Assembly (NCBI GenBank): GCA_030533445.1
Contig: CM060064.1
Coordinates: 47,503,787-47,567,786, forward strand
Source: Cyprinodon diabolis
Lineage: Eukaryota; Chordata; Actinopteri; Cyprinodontiformes; Cyprinodontidae
Length of the DNA: 64,000 nt
Direction of reading: 5' to 3'
A program made the position numbers and the translations under genes. A model generated the notes under the pieces. That model was not told where the DNA came from, did not search any database, and saw only the letters and a program-made list of their open reading frames with translations. Shown piece by piece: positions 15,101 through 27,100 of the stretch; the stretch's first letter is position 1, and each line of letters starts with the position of its first letter.

Positions 15101-18100
15101 GATGGATGGATGGATGGATAATAGATGGATAATGGATGGATGGATGGATGGATGGATGGATGGATGGATGGATGGATGGATGGATGGATAATAGATGGAT
15201 AATGGATGGATGGATGGATGGATGGATGGATGGATGGATGGATGGATGGATGGATAATGGATGGATGGATGGATGGATGGATGGATGGATAATGGATGGA
15301 TGGATGGATGGATGGATGGATGATGGATGGATGGATGGATGATGGATGGATGGATGATGGATGATGGATGGATGGATGGATGGATGGATGATGGATGGAT
15401 GGATGGATGATGGATGGATGGATGGATGGATAATAGATGGATAATGGATGGATGGATGGATGGATGGATGGATGGATGGATGGATGGATGGATGGATGGA
15501 TAATAGATGGATAATGGATGGATGGATGGATGGATGGATGGATGGATGGATGGATGGATGGATAATAGATGGATAATGGATGGATGGATGGATGGATGGA
15601 TGGATGGATGGATGGATAATGGATGGATGGATGGATGGATGGATGGATGATGGATGGATGGATGGATGATGGATGGATGGATGGATGGATAATGGATGGA
15701 TAATGGATGGATGGATGGATGGATGGATGGATGGATGGATGGATGGATGGATGATGGATGGATGGATGGATGGATGGATGGATGGATGGATGGATAATGG
15801 ATGGATGGATGGATGGATAATGGCTGGATGGATGATGGATGGATGATGGATGGATGGATGATGGATGGATGGATGGATGATGGATGGATGATGGATGGAT
15901 GGATGGATGATGGATGGATAATGGATGGATGGATAATGGATGGATGGATGGATGGATGGATGGAAGTTATTAACTGATGTTATTATCATTTTTTCTTCAG
16001 CGACCTTCTTAAATGAGTCCAGACTCTTGGATGGTGTTCAGGGAATTCTGGGTAACCTCCGTTCCACGCTGACCTCTGATCCCAAACTGATTTCCGTGAT
16101 GCCACCAAGCTTCGGCTGTTCCCATGGTTACCACCTAGACAGTGATGGAGAAGGCTGCCGTGAGTCTTTTTTTGTCTGCAGATCTTTCTTCCTTCTCAGA
16201 CTCACAGCTTTGCTTTCTTTCTGCTTGCAGTGGTTTGTCCTGCTGGCACCTTCTTCCAGCAGGGGGCGTGTCTTCCATGTCCTCAAGGAACCTATCAGGA
16301 GGAACAGGGTCAGGGTTTCTGCAACAAGTGTCCAAGAGGCTCCTCCCCTGCAGGCGCTTCATCAGCCAATCAGTGTAAGTCTTTGTTCTGGTCTCTTCTT
16401 GCTGACGATGTTTTACTGGTGAGTTCACCTGTTCTCAGGTGGATGTTAGAGAATCAAAGCCATAAATAAATGATGTAATCACACAATCTATCATAAACTG
16501 AGCAGTAGTACGGTTAGACGCCGGCGTGTTCATAAGAAAGTCTCACCTGTCCTCCTCACAGGTGAGACGGACTGTGAGAGGCGGGGCCTGCGGTGTTCAG
16601 AGCGAGGAGAGTTTCTGCCAGCTCAGCCAGACTTCCTGTCTGGCAGGTGGAAGTGTTTCAGCAGGGAGGGGGCGGAGCTTAAATGGACCACCAGTGAAAA
16701 GCCTCTGACAGATGAGGATTGCTCAGGTGCAGCAGCAGCCAATCAGAGGACAGATTGTGATGTATTTTAAGCTGATGGTTGTGTTCTCCTCTCTCTGTCA
16801 CTCAGTTCTCAGAAGGTTCCAGACTGTTCCTGGATCAGATATAATGTTTGGAACTGAAAACACTGACGTCCTCAAGACAATGACCTCTGACCTCACTACC
16901 TGTGTCCATGGTAACACCTACATCCTGTAGACTTAGAGCGAATGTTTTTGCTGTTGAACTCCTGTTGGAGCTCATTTTTTTAATTTTCTCCATTTAGATC
17001 TTTGGTTTCATTTACTTTCTGTTGTAAATTTTATTTATATTATTTGAGCGAGTTTTTCATTTTCACTCCCATCGAGGTTCTTCACAGATCAGCTCGCTGT
17101 AATTATTTACTAACCAGTTATTCTATCAGGTTAAGTCTGTTATTATCTGTAATCAAACTCTGTGATATTATCAGTTGACTGTCAGGATCCAGTTTATGCT
17201 GCAGTTTTTATTACCATAATTTCTGTCCAGCTTTGCAAAAATCATCTAGAAATAAGAAGAACATTTCTTAAATTGGTGTATTTACCCTTTATTTAAGTAG
17301 GTAAATAAGATAATTTGCTAAAGGAGTAAGTTTCTTTTTTCTGAAAATAAGATAATTGGATAATATGCATTTGACAATTCAATATTTTTTTCTTATTTTA
17401 AATGTAAACTGTATTCTTCCATTGGCAAAGTGTGTCACTTGCTTCCTATATTGAAGAAGAAATGCAATTATAAGAAAAAAAATTACTTATTTAGATTTAA
17501 ATTGTTTGCAGTGAAGCTTAAACATTTCCTCCCTTCCTGCTTCCACGTGTTTCCGGTTTAAAGCCAATTACTTTTAATGTAGTTATAGAAGTAGTAATGA
17601 AATTATACAGATAAAGTCTTAAATCCCAGTTTTCATTAATATGATCTGCCCCCCACCCACCATGGACTGTTCTCCCTGCTGCCCTCTGGGAATAGGCTTG
17701 ACAGTATTCAAAGCAGATCCAGCAGGTTCTGCAGCAGCTTCTTGCCCACCGCCATCACACTGATGAGAAAACTCTAATGCTGTTTCTCAATCCACAATAA
17801 TGAGGACGGACTCGTGTCCTCGCCAAGTCTGTTCTTGGCTAGAGCAGAGGAAAGTTTGGATTTGGGGAGAACGGGAGCACGCAGAATAAATCTGGGTCAA
17901 TTGGAGCAGAAACGTACTGATGACATCATTACATTCAAAGCTAGTCTGACTTTTTTATGACTTTTTTCATTTAGTGGAGGAATAATAATGAACACAGTCA
18001 GATAAACACAATTCAAACGAACATTTTACCAAATAAAACAAAAAATATCACCATCAGAGCCAGTGATCCTTCACACACGGCTATGCAGACGGTCTAACGT

Positions 18101-21100
18101 TAGCCCTGGCTGCTGCAGACGGGCTAACGTTAGCCCTGGCTGCTGCAGACGGAGTAACATTAGCCCTGGCTGCTGCAGACGGGCTAACGTTAGCCCTGGC
18201 TGCTGCAGACGGAGTAACGTTAGCCCTGGCTGCTGCAGACGGTCTAACATTAGCCCTGGCTGCTGCAGATGGTCTAACGTTAGCCCTGGCTGCTGTAGAT
18301 GGTCTAAAGTTAGCCCTGGCTGCTGCAGATGGTCTAACGTTAGCCCTGGCTGCTGTAGACGGTCTAACGTTAGCCCTGGCTGCTGCAGACTGAGTAACAT
18401 TAGCCCTGGTTGCTGCAGACGGTCTAACGTTAGCCCTGGCTGCTGCAGATGGTCTAACGTTAGCCCTGGCTGCTGTAGACGGTCTAACGTTAGCCCTGGC
18501 TGCTGCAGACTGAGTAACATTAGCCCTGGTTGCTGCAGACGGGCTAACGTAAGTCCTGGCCGCTGCAGACGGGCTAACGTTAGCCCTGGCTACTTCAGAC
18601 GGTCTAACGTTAGCTCTGGCTGCTGCAGACGGATTAACGTTAGCCCTGGCTGCTGCAGACGGTCTAACGTTAGCCCTGGCTGCTGCAGATGGTCTAACGT
18701 TAGCCCTGGCTGCTGTAGATGGTCTAAAGTTAGCCCTGGCTGCTGTAGACCGTCTAACGTTAGCCCTGGCTGCTGCAGACTGAGTAACGTTAGCCCTGGT
18801 TGCTGCAGACGGGCTAACGTAAGCCCTGGCCGCTGCAGACGGGCTAACGTTAGCCCTGGCTACTTCAGACGGTCTAACGTTAGCCCTGGCTGCTGCAGAC
18901 GGAGTAACGGTAGCCCTGGCTGCTGCAGACGGTCTAACGTTAGCCCTGGCTGCTGCAGACGGTCTAACGTTAGCCCTGGCTGCTGTAGATGGTCTAACGT
19001 TAGCCCTGGCTGCTGTAGACGGTCTAACGTTAGCCCTGGCTGCTGCAGACTGAGTAACGTTAGCCCTGGTTGCTGCAGACGGGCTAAAGTTAGCCCTGGC
19101 TACTTCAGACGGTCTAACGTTAGCCCTGGCTGCTGCAGACGGGCTAACGTTAGCCCTGGCCGGTGCAGATGGGCTAACGTTACTCCGTCTGCAATCCATT
19201 TGAAAACAAACGATGCAAAGAGCAGTGTTGCCAACTTAGCGCTTTAGTCGCTATATTTAGCCACTTTTCAGACCCCTCTAGCACTTTGATTTCTAAAAAG
19301 CTCCTAGCGCCAAATCTAGAGACTTTTTTCTGCTACTGGAGACTTTGGAGACAACATCTAAAAGCAGCGAACTCTGCTCTCCAGAGCAAGTAGATTGGTA
19401 ACCCCGCCTCCTGCTCTCCTCTATCTTGTCTGCTGTCATGATTCATGCAGCTATTATTTCATCCAAATGAAAAATGGAGAACAGCTAAGCAGATCATGGC
19501 TTGTCTACAGTGAAAAGAAGGACTGGGTTATTTACTTTGGCCTTTTTGGAAACACAGGAAGGAGCAATCAGCTAAGTGAGCTTAGTGCTTGGAAAAAATC
19601 TTTCATTCCTTTAGAGACAGCATGAAAAGTCAGCTGAGTACAAAACATAGAGAGGAAAACAAGAAGAAAAGGGACAAGAAGAGAGGGACACAACCTAGAA
19701 CAGATAATGGATGTCTATTCTATTAACATTTCTCTATCTGGAGAATGGGGCTGTTTGATGTCTTCTCAGTTCAGAGGCCCCCTGCCCGTCTTTGCCTAGG
19801 GGCCCAAATTTCTTAAATCCGCCCCTGAATAGTTCATGTATTCCAGAGTTTTCCTCCAGGCCTATATGTGTTCCTTTTCTCCTGAAGTGTTGTCTGTGTC
19901 TCAGCCTGTGCTGCAGAGCCGTCCTGCCACCATGTGGTTCTGTTCGACAGCCAGAGGCAGTGTGAGCTGTACAGCACACACACAATGAACACCGTCTGCA
20001 ATGCCTCCCGGCAGGTACGCTCACACTCACAGCTCTCTGGTGTTTCTGCTGACACCTGTATTCCTTCTCTCCCTGATGGGAACGGGGCGTCTCTCTGTCT
20101 CTGCAGGGCAGCGGGTTTCTGGGTAATCCTGAAGCAGAGCGGTTCCATCAGCTGAGTTGTTCTCTGAAAGTGAGGGGCGGAGCTTCAGGACAGCTCGTCC
20201 TCAGGAAAGACGGTAAAGTTCTGCTTAAGCATCACTTGATCTTAAGCTCTGCATGTGATGCTACGTTCAGAGCGCACACTTCAGAAGCAGCAGAAGCAGC
20301 TGGTTTACATGTAAAGTCAGTGGTTGATGCGCATCAAGCAGCAGGAGCAGCGCCTCACTAACCCTCCCAATCTGAGGCGCGTAACACGCTTCACACGCAG
20401 CAGCTGCTGGAGTTAGAAAATGTTTCTTTAGCTGCTGGACTCGCCTCATCAACCAATCAGAAAAGCTGATCTGGGAGCTGGCAGGGAGTCAGACGCAGCA
20501 CTGCTGATGCAGAGCGCTATGATCACTCCTCTGAAACAGTTTATTAACGCCTAAATTAACTTCAAATGTAGAAACCTGCCGGCAGAATATGTTGGCTTTT
20601 ATTATCCTGCTGCCTGCAGTTTGTAGCACAGACCTTCCTGCTGAAGAGCAAAGACAAAAACAAGATTAGACTCAGAGAAACAAAGCTTTGGTTAGACTCT
20701 GCTAATCTCAGCTTGGCTAGAGCAGGCATCCTCGGTCCTCGAGGTTTTAAAGGTTTCCCTGCTTTAGCGCAGCTGATTCTGATGATTGCAGTAGACCACA
20801 AGCCTGTTAATCAGCTTTCTATTAAAATCAGCTGCTGGTGCAGAGAAACCTCTAAACCCTGCAGCACAGCGGCCCTCCAGGACCCACTTTGGGGATGCCT
20901 GCTCCAGAGAATCCAATACACTTCTCCTGAATAATGAGTTACATTTTTAGACATTTAGGTTTTTTCTCCGTTTTAAATTAATCATTTATTTCCTTTTTAT
21001 TCCGCTTTTTTTAAAAAAAAACAAGCAAAATACTTTTTAAAATTTCGTATAATTTGAAAAAAAAAAAAAAAAAAAATAAGGGAAGTTAGTAAGTAGCTTA

Positions 21101-24100
21101 AGGATGTACTGGAACCATATTTACGTAATAAAACAGCTTTCTGATTGGTGTAAAAGGAGACATTTTTTTTTGCTGCAGCTTTGACCTTGTTACCATGGTA
21201 ACGCGATGCTGACAGATGTGGTCCAGAGCTCCAGTGTCAGGATCAAACTTAGCGTACCTGTTTGTGATCCAGTGGGCGTGCCTTCTTATGCAGGGGCGGG
21301 GCTTCCCTTGATGAAGACGAGGATGAGGAAGGTGGTCTCAGGTGTATTCAGGACTCAGGTGTTCTCCTCCAGAACCACGTCTCTGTCCGACGCTCATCGC
21401 TTCTGTCAGGACGGCTGCAGCCAGGACGCCTGCTGCGACGGATTCATCCTGAACCAGAACATTCTGGATGGAGGTGTGTTACCATGGAGACGGGCTGTGG
21501 GGTGGAGTTGACCCTGATCTTCACTGCTCATTTCATCCAATTAAGGTTCCCTCCTCTGTGGTTGGCTGAGAGCTCCGTCGGTTCTGATGTGTGAGGATCA
21601 GGACTGGGACGTGATTGGACAGGGTGCAGCCAATAGAACCTGTGGGGCGGGGCTTACCTACAACGAACTGCAGCGAAGCTTCTTGTTCGACTTCGGAGGA
21701 GAAAAGTTCACTATCAGTAAGAAAAAGGGTCCAGTTCATTTCTGAGCAGCTCGTTTCAAACAGAACCCAAACGTTCTGGTGCCTTTCAGCTGATGACGCT
21801 CTGCCCGCCGACAGCAAGAATAAAAAGGACTATCAGGCCTCCATCATCAGCTTCCAGGCCATCTACCTGCACACAGGTACGCTTCTGTCCTGAAGCAGCA
21901 GGTAAGACCCACTCGGGTCAAGTTTCAGCTCGGCTCACAGTTTTTTGCTGTCGTTTGCAGAGTCAGAGGCTGCTGGTTCCGGATCTTCTTCCTGCCCTGC
22001 AGCAGAGCTTCCTGCTCCTCTGAATGGTTTGGATCTTCTCTGATCAGGCGATTTTCCGTCCATCGCTTCACATCCATACGTGATCTTCTCTGTGTTTCCA
22101 GCGTCCGTGCTGCTGAGGTTCCAGCCGCTGTCCAATGACGACGTCATCGTGGATCCTCAGAGGAAACTCCTCGTTCTCTCCTACTGGCTCAGTAAAAACC
22201 ACTACAGTTCCCAGCAAGCGCAGCTCTGGTGTCTCACGCGTACGTAGCTGCAGATTTCTGCCTTTGACAGACAGAGAAGGAGAAGATTTAATTTATGACC
22301 CTTTAGAAAGCAGTGCCCCCCACCACCTGTAGGTGTCAGCACTCTGTAGGTTGAAGGCTGTGTGTTTCAGGTTGTGATGAAGAGGAGCAGTGCGCTGTCG
22401 CTGACCTCAGAGATGCAGAATCAGATGTTTTCTTCCGCTGCTCTTTGCACCCTGACACCAGAGTCTGTGGAGCCTATGACCAGCCAAGAAAACAATCCTG
22501 CCGCCCCCTGCTGGCCGGGTTACCAAACAACACCTACAGCAAGCTGGGTGAGGATGAGACCCTAAGATCAGATTCTGCAGAGTTCAGCTCTGGTTCTGTT
22601 AGAAATGTTCTTCTATTATCTATTTTTTTTCTCTTTAGTGGATCTGAGCGGTCCAGTTCAGAGTTTCTATGAACGGGTTCCCTTCCAGAAGATGGTCTCC
22701 TACTCTGTGAGGAACCGGGTCACCCTGAGAGACACCCGACAACTGTCAGAGAGGTAACTTCAGCACCAGCCGGTCCTAACATCAGAACCTCTAATCTGAG
22801 AGGGCTTCTGGAAACAATGTGATTAACCTGGGACACCAAGGGACACAAAGCGACACTAAGGGACACAATTAGGCACTAAGGAACACAATGAGGCACAGTT
22901 ATACAATAAGGGACACAAAGTGAAACAATAAGACACCAGGAGACACTTGGGGACATAATTAGACACTAAGGGACACAATAAGACACTATGGGACACAATT
23001 AGGCACTAAGGAACACAATGAGGCACAGTTATACAATAAGGGACACAAAGTGAAACAATAAGACACCAGGAGAAACTTGGGGACATAATTAGACACTAAG
23101 GGACACAATAAGACACTATGGGACACAATTAGGCACTAAGGAACACAATGAGGCACAGTTATACAATAAAGGAAACAAAGCGAAACAATAAGACACCAAG
23201 AGACACTTGGGGAGATAATTAGACACTAAGGGACACAATGGGACACAATTAGACACAAAGAGACACAGTGGGACACAAAGACACAGTAAGGGACACAAGG
23301 AGTCACTAAGGGAGACCATTGGACACAGACACACAACCTGAGAGACAAAAAGACACAATAAGACCTTAAAAGGTGCACTGAGATAAGGAGACAGAATGCC
23401 AAGATAAATGCCATTATAGATCAAATAGATATTTTTCCTCAGAGTTTCAGCTTCTATTTATCTCCAGATTTCACTCTGAGTCCATCAGTTCAGTGATGGA
23501 GCGGTCTGTGTCTCCAGGTTCATGGACTGTGAGCGCCGCTGTGACAAGGACCCCTGCTGCCGTGGTTTTGGGTTCGTCCGTGAGACCCAATCAGGAGGTA
23601 AATCCGTTTCACTGCAGAACAAGAACCAAACGTTTCCACCCTGTTTGGTTCAGGTAACCTGGGTTTGTAGGAGACATGATGGGACGGACTCTGATGGACA
23701 CCAGATTCACACTTCAGTTTATAAGATTAAACACTTTAGATATTTCTGTAAAAAACTGCTATGTGCCATAAGAACGTCATCATCAGCAGGACATGAACAA
23801 GTCTGACATTAACAAGTCAGATGTAGAGCTGACCTGTCGACGTCAGACTCGGCTGGGCTCAGACATTTTAGCTTGTTGCTGGAGAGGCTAATCTGCCTGT
23901 TTAAGCTAAATAGCAAGCTAAGCTATAAGAGGAAACTAGACTTAGCCCGACTGGAGTCCAACACGTTCAAATAGAGGCCCAGAATTTGGTCAAAACTTGG
24001 TCTAAATTTATGGTCTAAACATTGATAATGACATGAGAGGGAAGTTATATTTGTTCACTGTCACCACTGGGTGGCGCTCAGGAGGAGGAGCTAAGGGAAT

Positions 24101-27100
24101 GCGAGGGACTTCATTCCTTCTTTCCTTTGATAGAAAAAGTTTTACCACTTTTAATAAAATCCGAACTGCTGGGGGTGCTTTGGTAGTTCAGTGCTTAGCA
24201 TGCAAGACCCATGTACAGATGCTGTAGTCCTCAACATGGCCGACACAGGTTAGTATCCGGCCTGTGGTCCTTTGCCTACGATGGCCCTGAAGTGCAAAAC
24301 TGCAACTACAAAACTAAAAGCGCAACTACATTAAGAAAAACAAAACTGCATAAAGTAAAGCGAAACTACATTAAGGAAAACACAATTACATTAACCTACC
24401 GGAAAAGGTAGGTACCAGTGGGAAACATGAGACATCGCTGATTGGACGACGGCGCCGTTTGACCCTTGAACCGGAAGTCATTCTGCCTGCTGCGGCTTTT
24501 GAAAACATGGATATTGTCGGCGCCCCAAACATCGCTGCGTTATCCAGGAATATTTTGAATCAGGACATACGTACGAGGTGATACTGGATATGCTCAAGAC
24601 TAATCACGAAATTTCAGTTAGTTTGCGTACACTGAAGACACGCTTAAAAGAGCTGGACTGTTCAGACGGCGCAACTTCCGGTTTAAGGGTCACACGGCGC
24701 CGTCGTCCAATCAGCGATGTCTCATGTTTCCCACTGGTACCTACCTTTTCCGGTAGGTTAATGTAATTGTGTTGTTCTTAATGTAGTTGCACTTTTAGAT
24801 TTGTAGTTGCACTTCAGGGCCACTATATTTGCCACATGTCTAGTGCCGTAAAAACCTAAAAAAATACACACAAAAAAACCACCTCCTGCAGAGTCTGAAA
24901 CTTATGATGGAGCATTAGATCCACACTAGAGATTGTTTACATTTTTTTATTTTTAGAATAAAGTTTTAATATAACAAGAATAAAGTCATCATTCAACAAC
25001 CTGTTTCAGAAAGAAAGCTTTGAGCTCCGCCCAGCAGATGACGGCCGACCAGCTCCACCAATCAGAGTCCACTTTGACATCCTGCCCAGTTTGATGCTGC
25101 TGATAAAAGATTTCCTGATTTGTCAAACAGATGCTAAAGTATAACTTCACATGATGCTCCACATTCCTCATTTTAGGGAAGAAAGGGCTTCTTGGAAGAG
25201 TTGGCATAAAATAAAACTTTATTCTCGTAATTTAGTTACTTTATTTTTGTAATTCTATGACTTTATTCTCAAAATAGAAAAAAACCCACTTACCTGGTCG
25301 TAATACTCAGTTTTAGAAATTAAGATGGATTGAAAGTAAGCAACTTTAAATCTGTCAGTGTGATCAAACCAGCCAGAAATGATATTTCTGAATGTAAAAA
25401 GTGTTTCTTGTAAAGAGCCTCAGATCTCCTGCCATCTAGTGGTGAGCTAAGTGAATTACAAAGGACATAGGAGCCTTTTAGAGACCAATGATTTCAGCGG
25501 GAGCCACGAAGTGTCATAAATGGTTTAATGTCACCGTCCTGCATGAATTAAACTTTAATCGTCAGGGGACGAGAATATTATAGGACTTTTTGTTTATTAT
25601 AAAAAACTTATGACCCTAGTTATTAGTTATTATCCGGGGTCGAGTCGCGGGGACATTGTCCGAAGGCGGAACCAGTGTTGCTTTGCAGAACTTTGGTCAC
25701 TGTGATGCTTTTCATGAAGCCAAAACAGTAAAACTGTTGAGAAGGAGAGAGAATCATTCAGAATTAGATTGAAAGAGAGGCTAAACGGAATCAATTTACC
25801 CCAAACCATTAACTCTATAAAAAAGTGAGCAGAACCTCTTGAAAAGTGCAAATTAAACTGTATGTGTAGCAGAATAAAAGCAGAACCCGAGTCCCTGAAA
25901 AAAGCTCCTGGTTTCAGAGGAAGTCTGATGGATCCAGATTATCGTCACTGCCATGATGATGATGACGATGATGATGTGTGTTTCAGATCTGGTGTGTCTA
26001 CCTCTGATCAGTCTGGGAGTTCAAACTTGCAGCGAAAACGACACCACGACCTGGAGGATACAGGACTGCACACAGTCCGATGCAGAGACCACGCCGGAAC
26101 CGTTCGGCTGGTACCAGAAACCAGGTACCGATTCCTCACATAAAAACATGTTCTTACAGGACCAGCAGGAACAACTCAGCCATGATATGATGTTTGTTTT
26201 TTCAGTGAATCAGTGGACGTCTTCTCCAGACCTGTGTCCCACGTTCAGCCTCAGGAACCCCAGGAACAATGGTGAGACCCAAAGTCTGTTCTGGTTCTGC
26301 AGCAACATTCACAGAAGTTTCCTAACGTTTCCATCCAGCCCTCTTCTCTCCATTATTGATACCAGAGAACCACATCACCCCCTGGTGGAGGTTCTTTAGA
26401 TAAAAGCGGTGAAAGTAAAGTTCTTCAAAAATCCTTGCGAACTTCTGACGCATTTGAAAATTTGACCAGAACATCAGAACCACAGGAGGAAAAATGGAGG
26501 GAATGGAGGGTTGGATCAGGGCCGACGTGGAGGAAAGTTCTCCATCATTGCTGGGTTCTGTTGGACCCAGGAAGTAGTAACACCTGAACTTTCTGTTTTA
26601 GTCTCGATGGATGATTGGCGGCTCCTCTCCGACTCTTCGCTTCTGGTTGATTCATCTCTCTCTACCTATAATGTCATCCACGTGAGCCGTGACATTGCCA
26701 GCGACCAGGAAAAGACCAGAAACTGGTGTCTCCATGGTAACCACAGACAACATAAGTAATTAAGGTGCTGAGGTCAGAGTTGAAGCTAAAGAACCTTGCT
26801 GCTGCTTCCTGTCAGCCTGCCAGGAGGCGGAGTCTTGTGTCACTGTGTCAATCAGCGACGCCGAGTCCGCTGTACGCTGCATCCTGTACCCCGATACCAC
26901 AACCTGCGGATTGGGCTCCGCCCCTGGCTCCTCTGGCTCAGCCGCCTCATGCAGATTAGTGATCAGAGAGCCCGCCCCTCAGGTCTACCTAATGACAGGT
27001 GAGCTCATCAGTTAATCACAGTGGAGAACAGGGTGTGGCAGCTTTCTCACTGACCCCAGTGTTTTCTCAGAGCGATCAGCACAGGCTACATCCATCTTTG

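Noticed and set aside
14451..15989. 512-residue minus frame made of HPSIHPSI repeats
   Set aside because: It is the translation of the TGGA tetranucleotide array; interruptions keep the frame by chance and it lies in a tg intron.
18083..19195. CRISPR array
   Set aside because: Repeats are directly adjacent with no unique spacers, the host is a vertebrate, and no cas genes exist. The same applies to the 34-bp array.
18063..19247. 394-residue plus frame ([10 protein letters not shown]) and 372-residue minus frame (ARANVRPSA)
   Set aside because: Direct result of the 30-bp tandem repeat; both strands open at once is expected from the unit.
24139..24265. Functional tRNA gene
   Set aside because: Only weak A- and B-box-like words; no acceptor stem or cloverleaf that closes. 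A SINE head is more likely.
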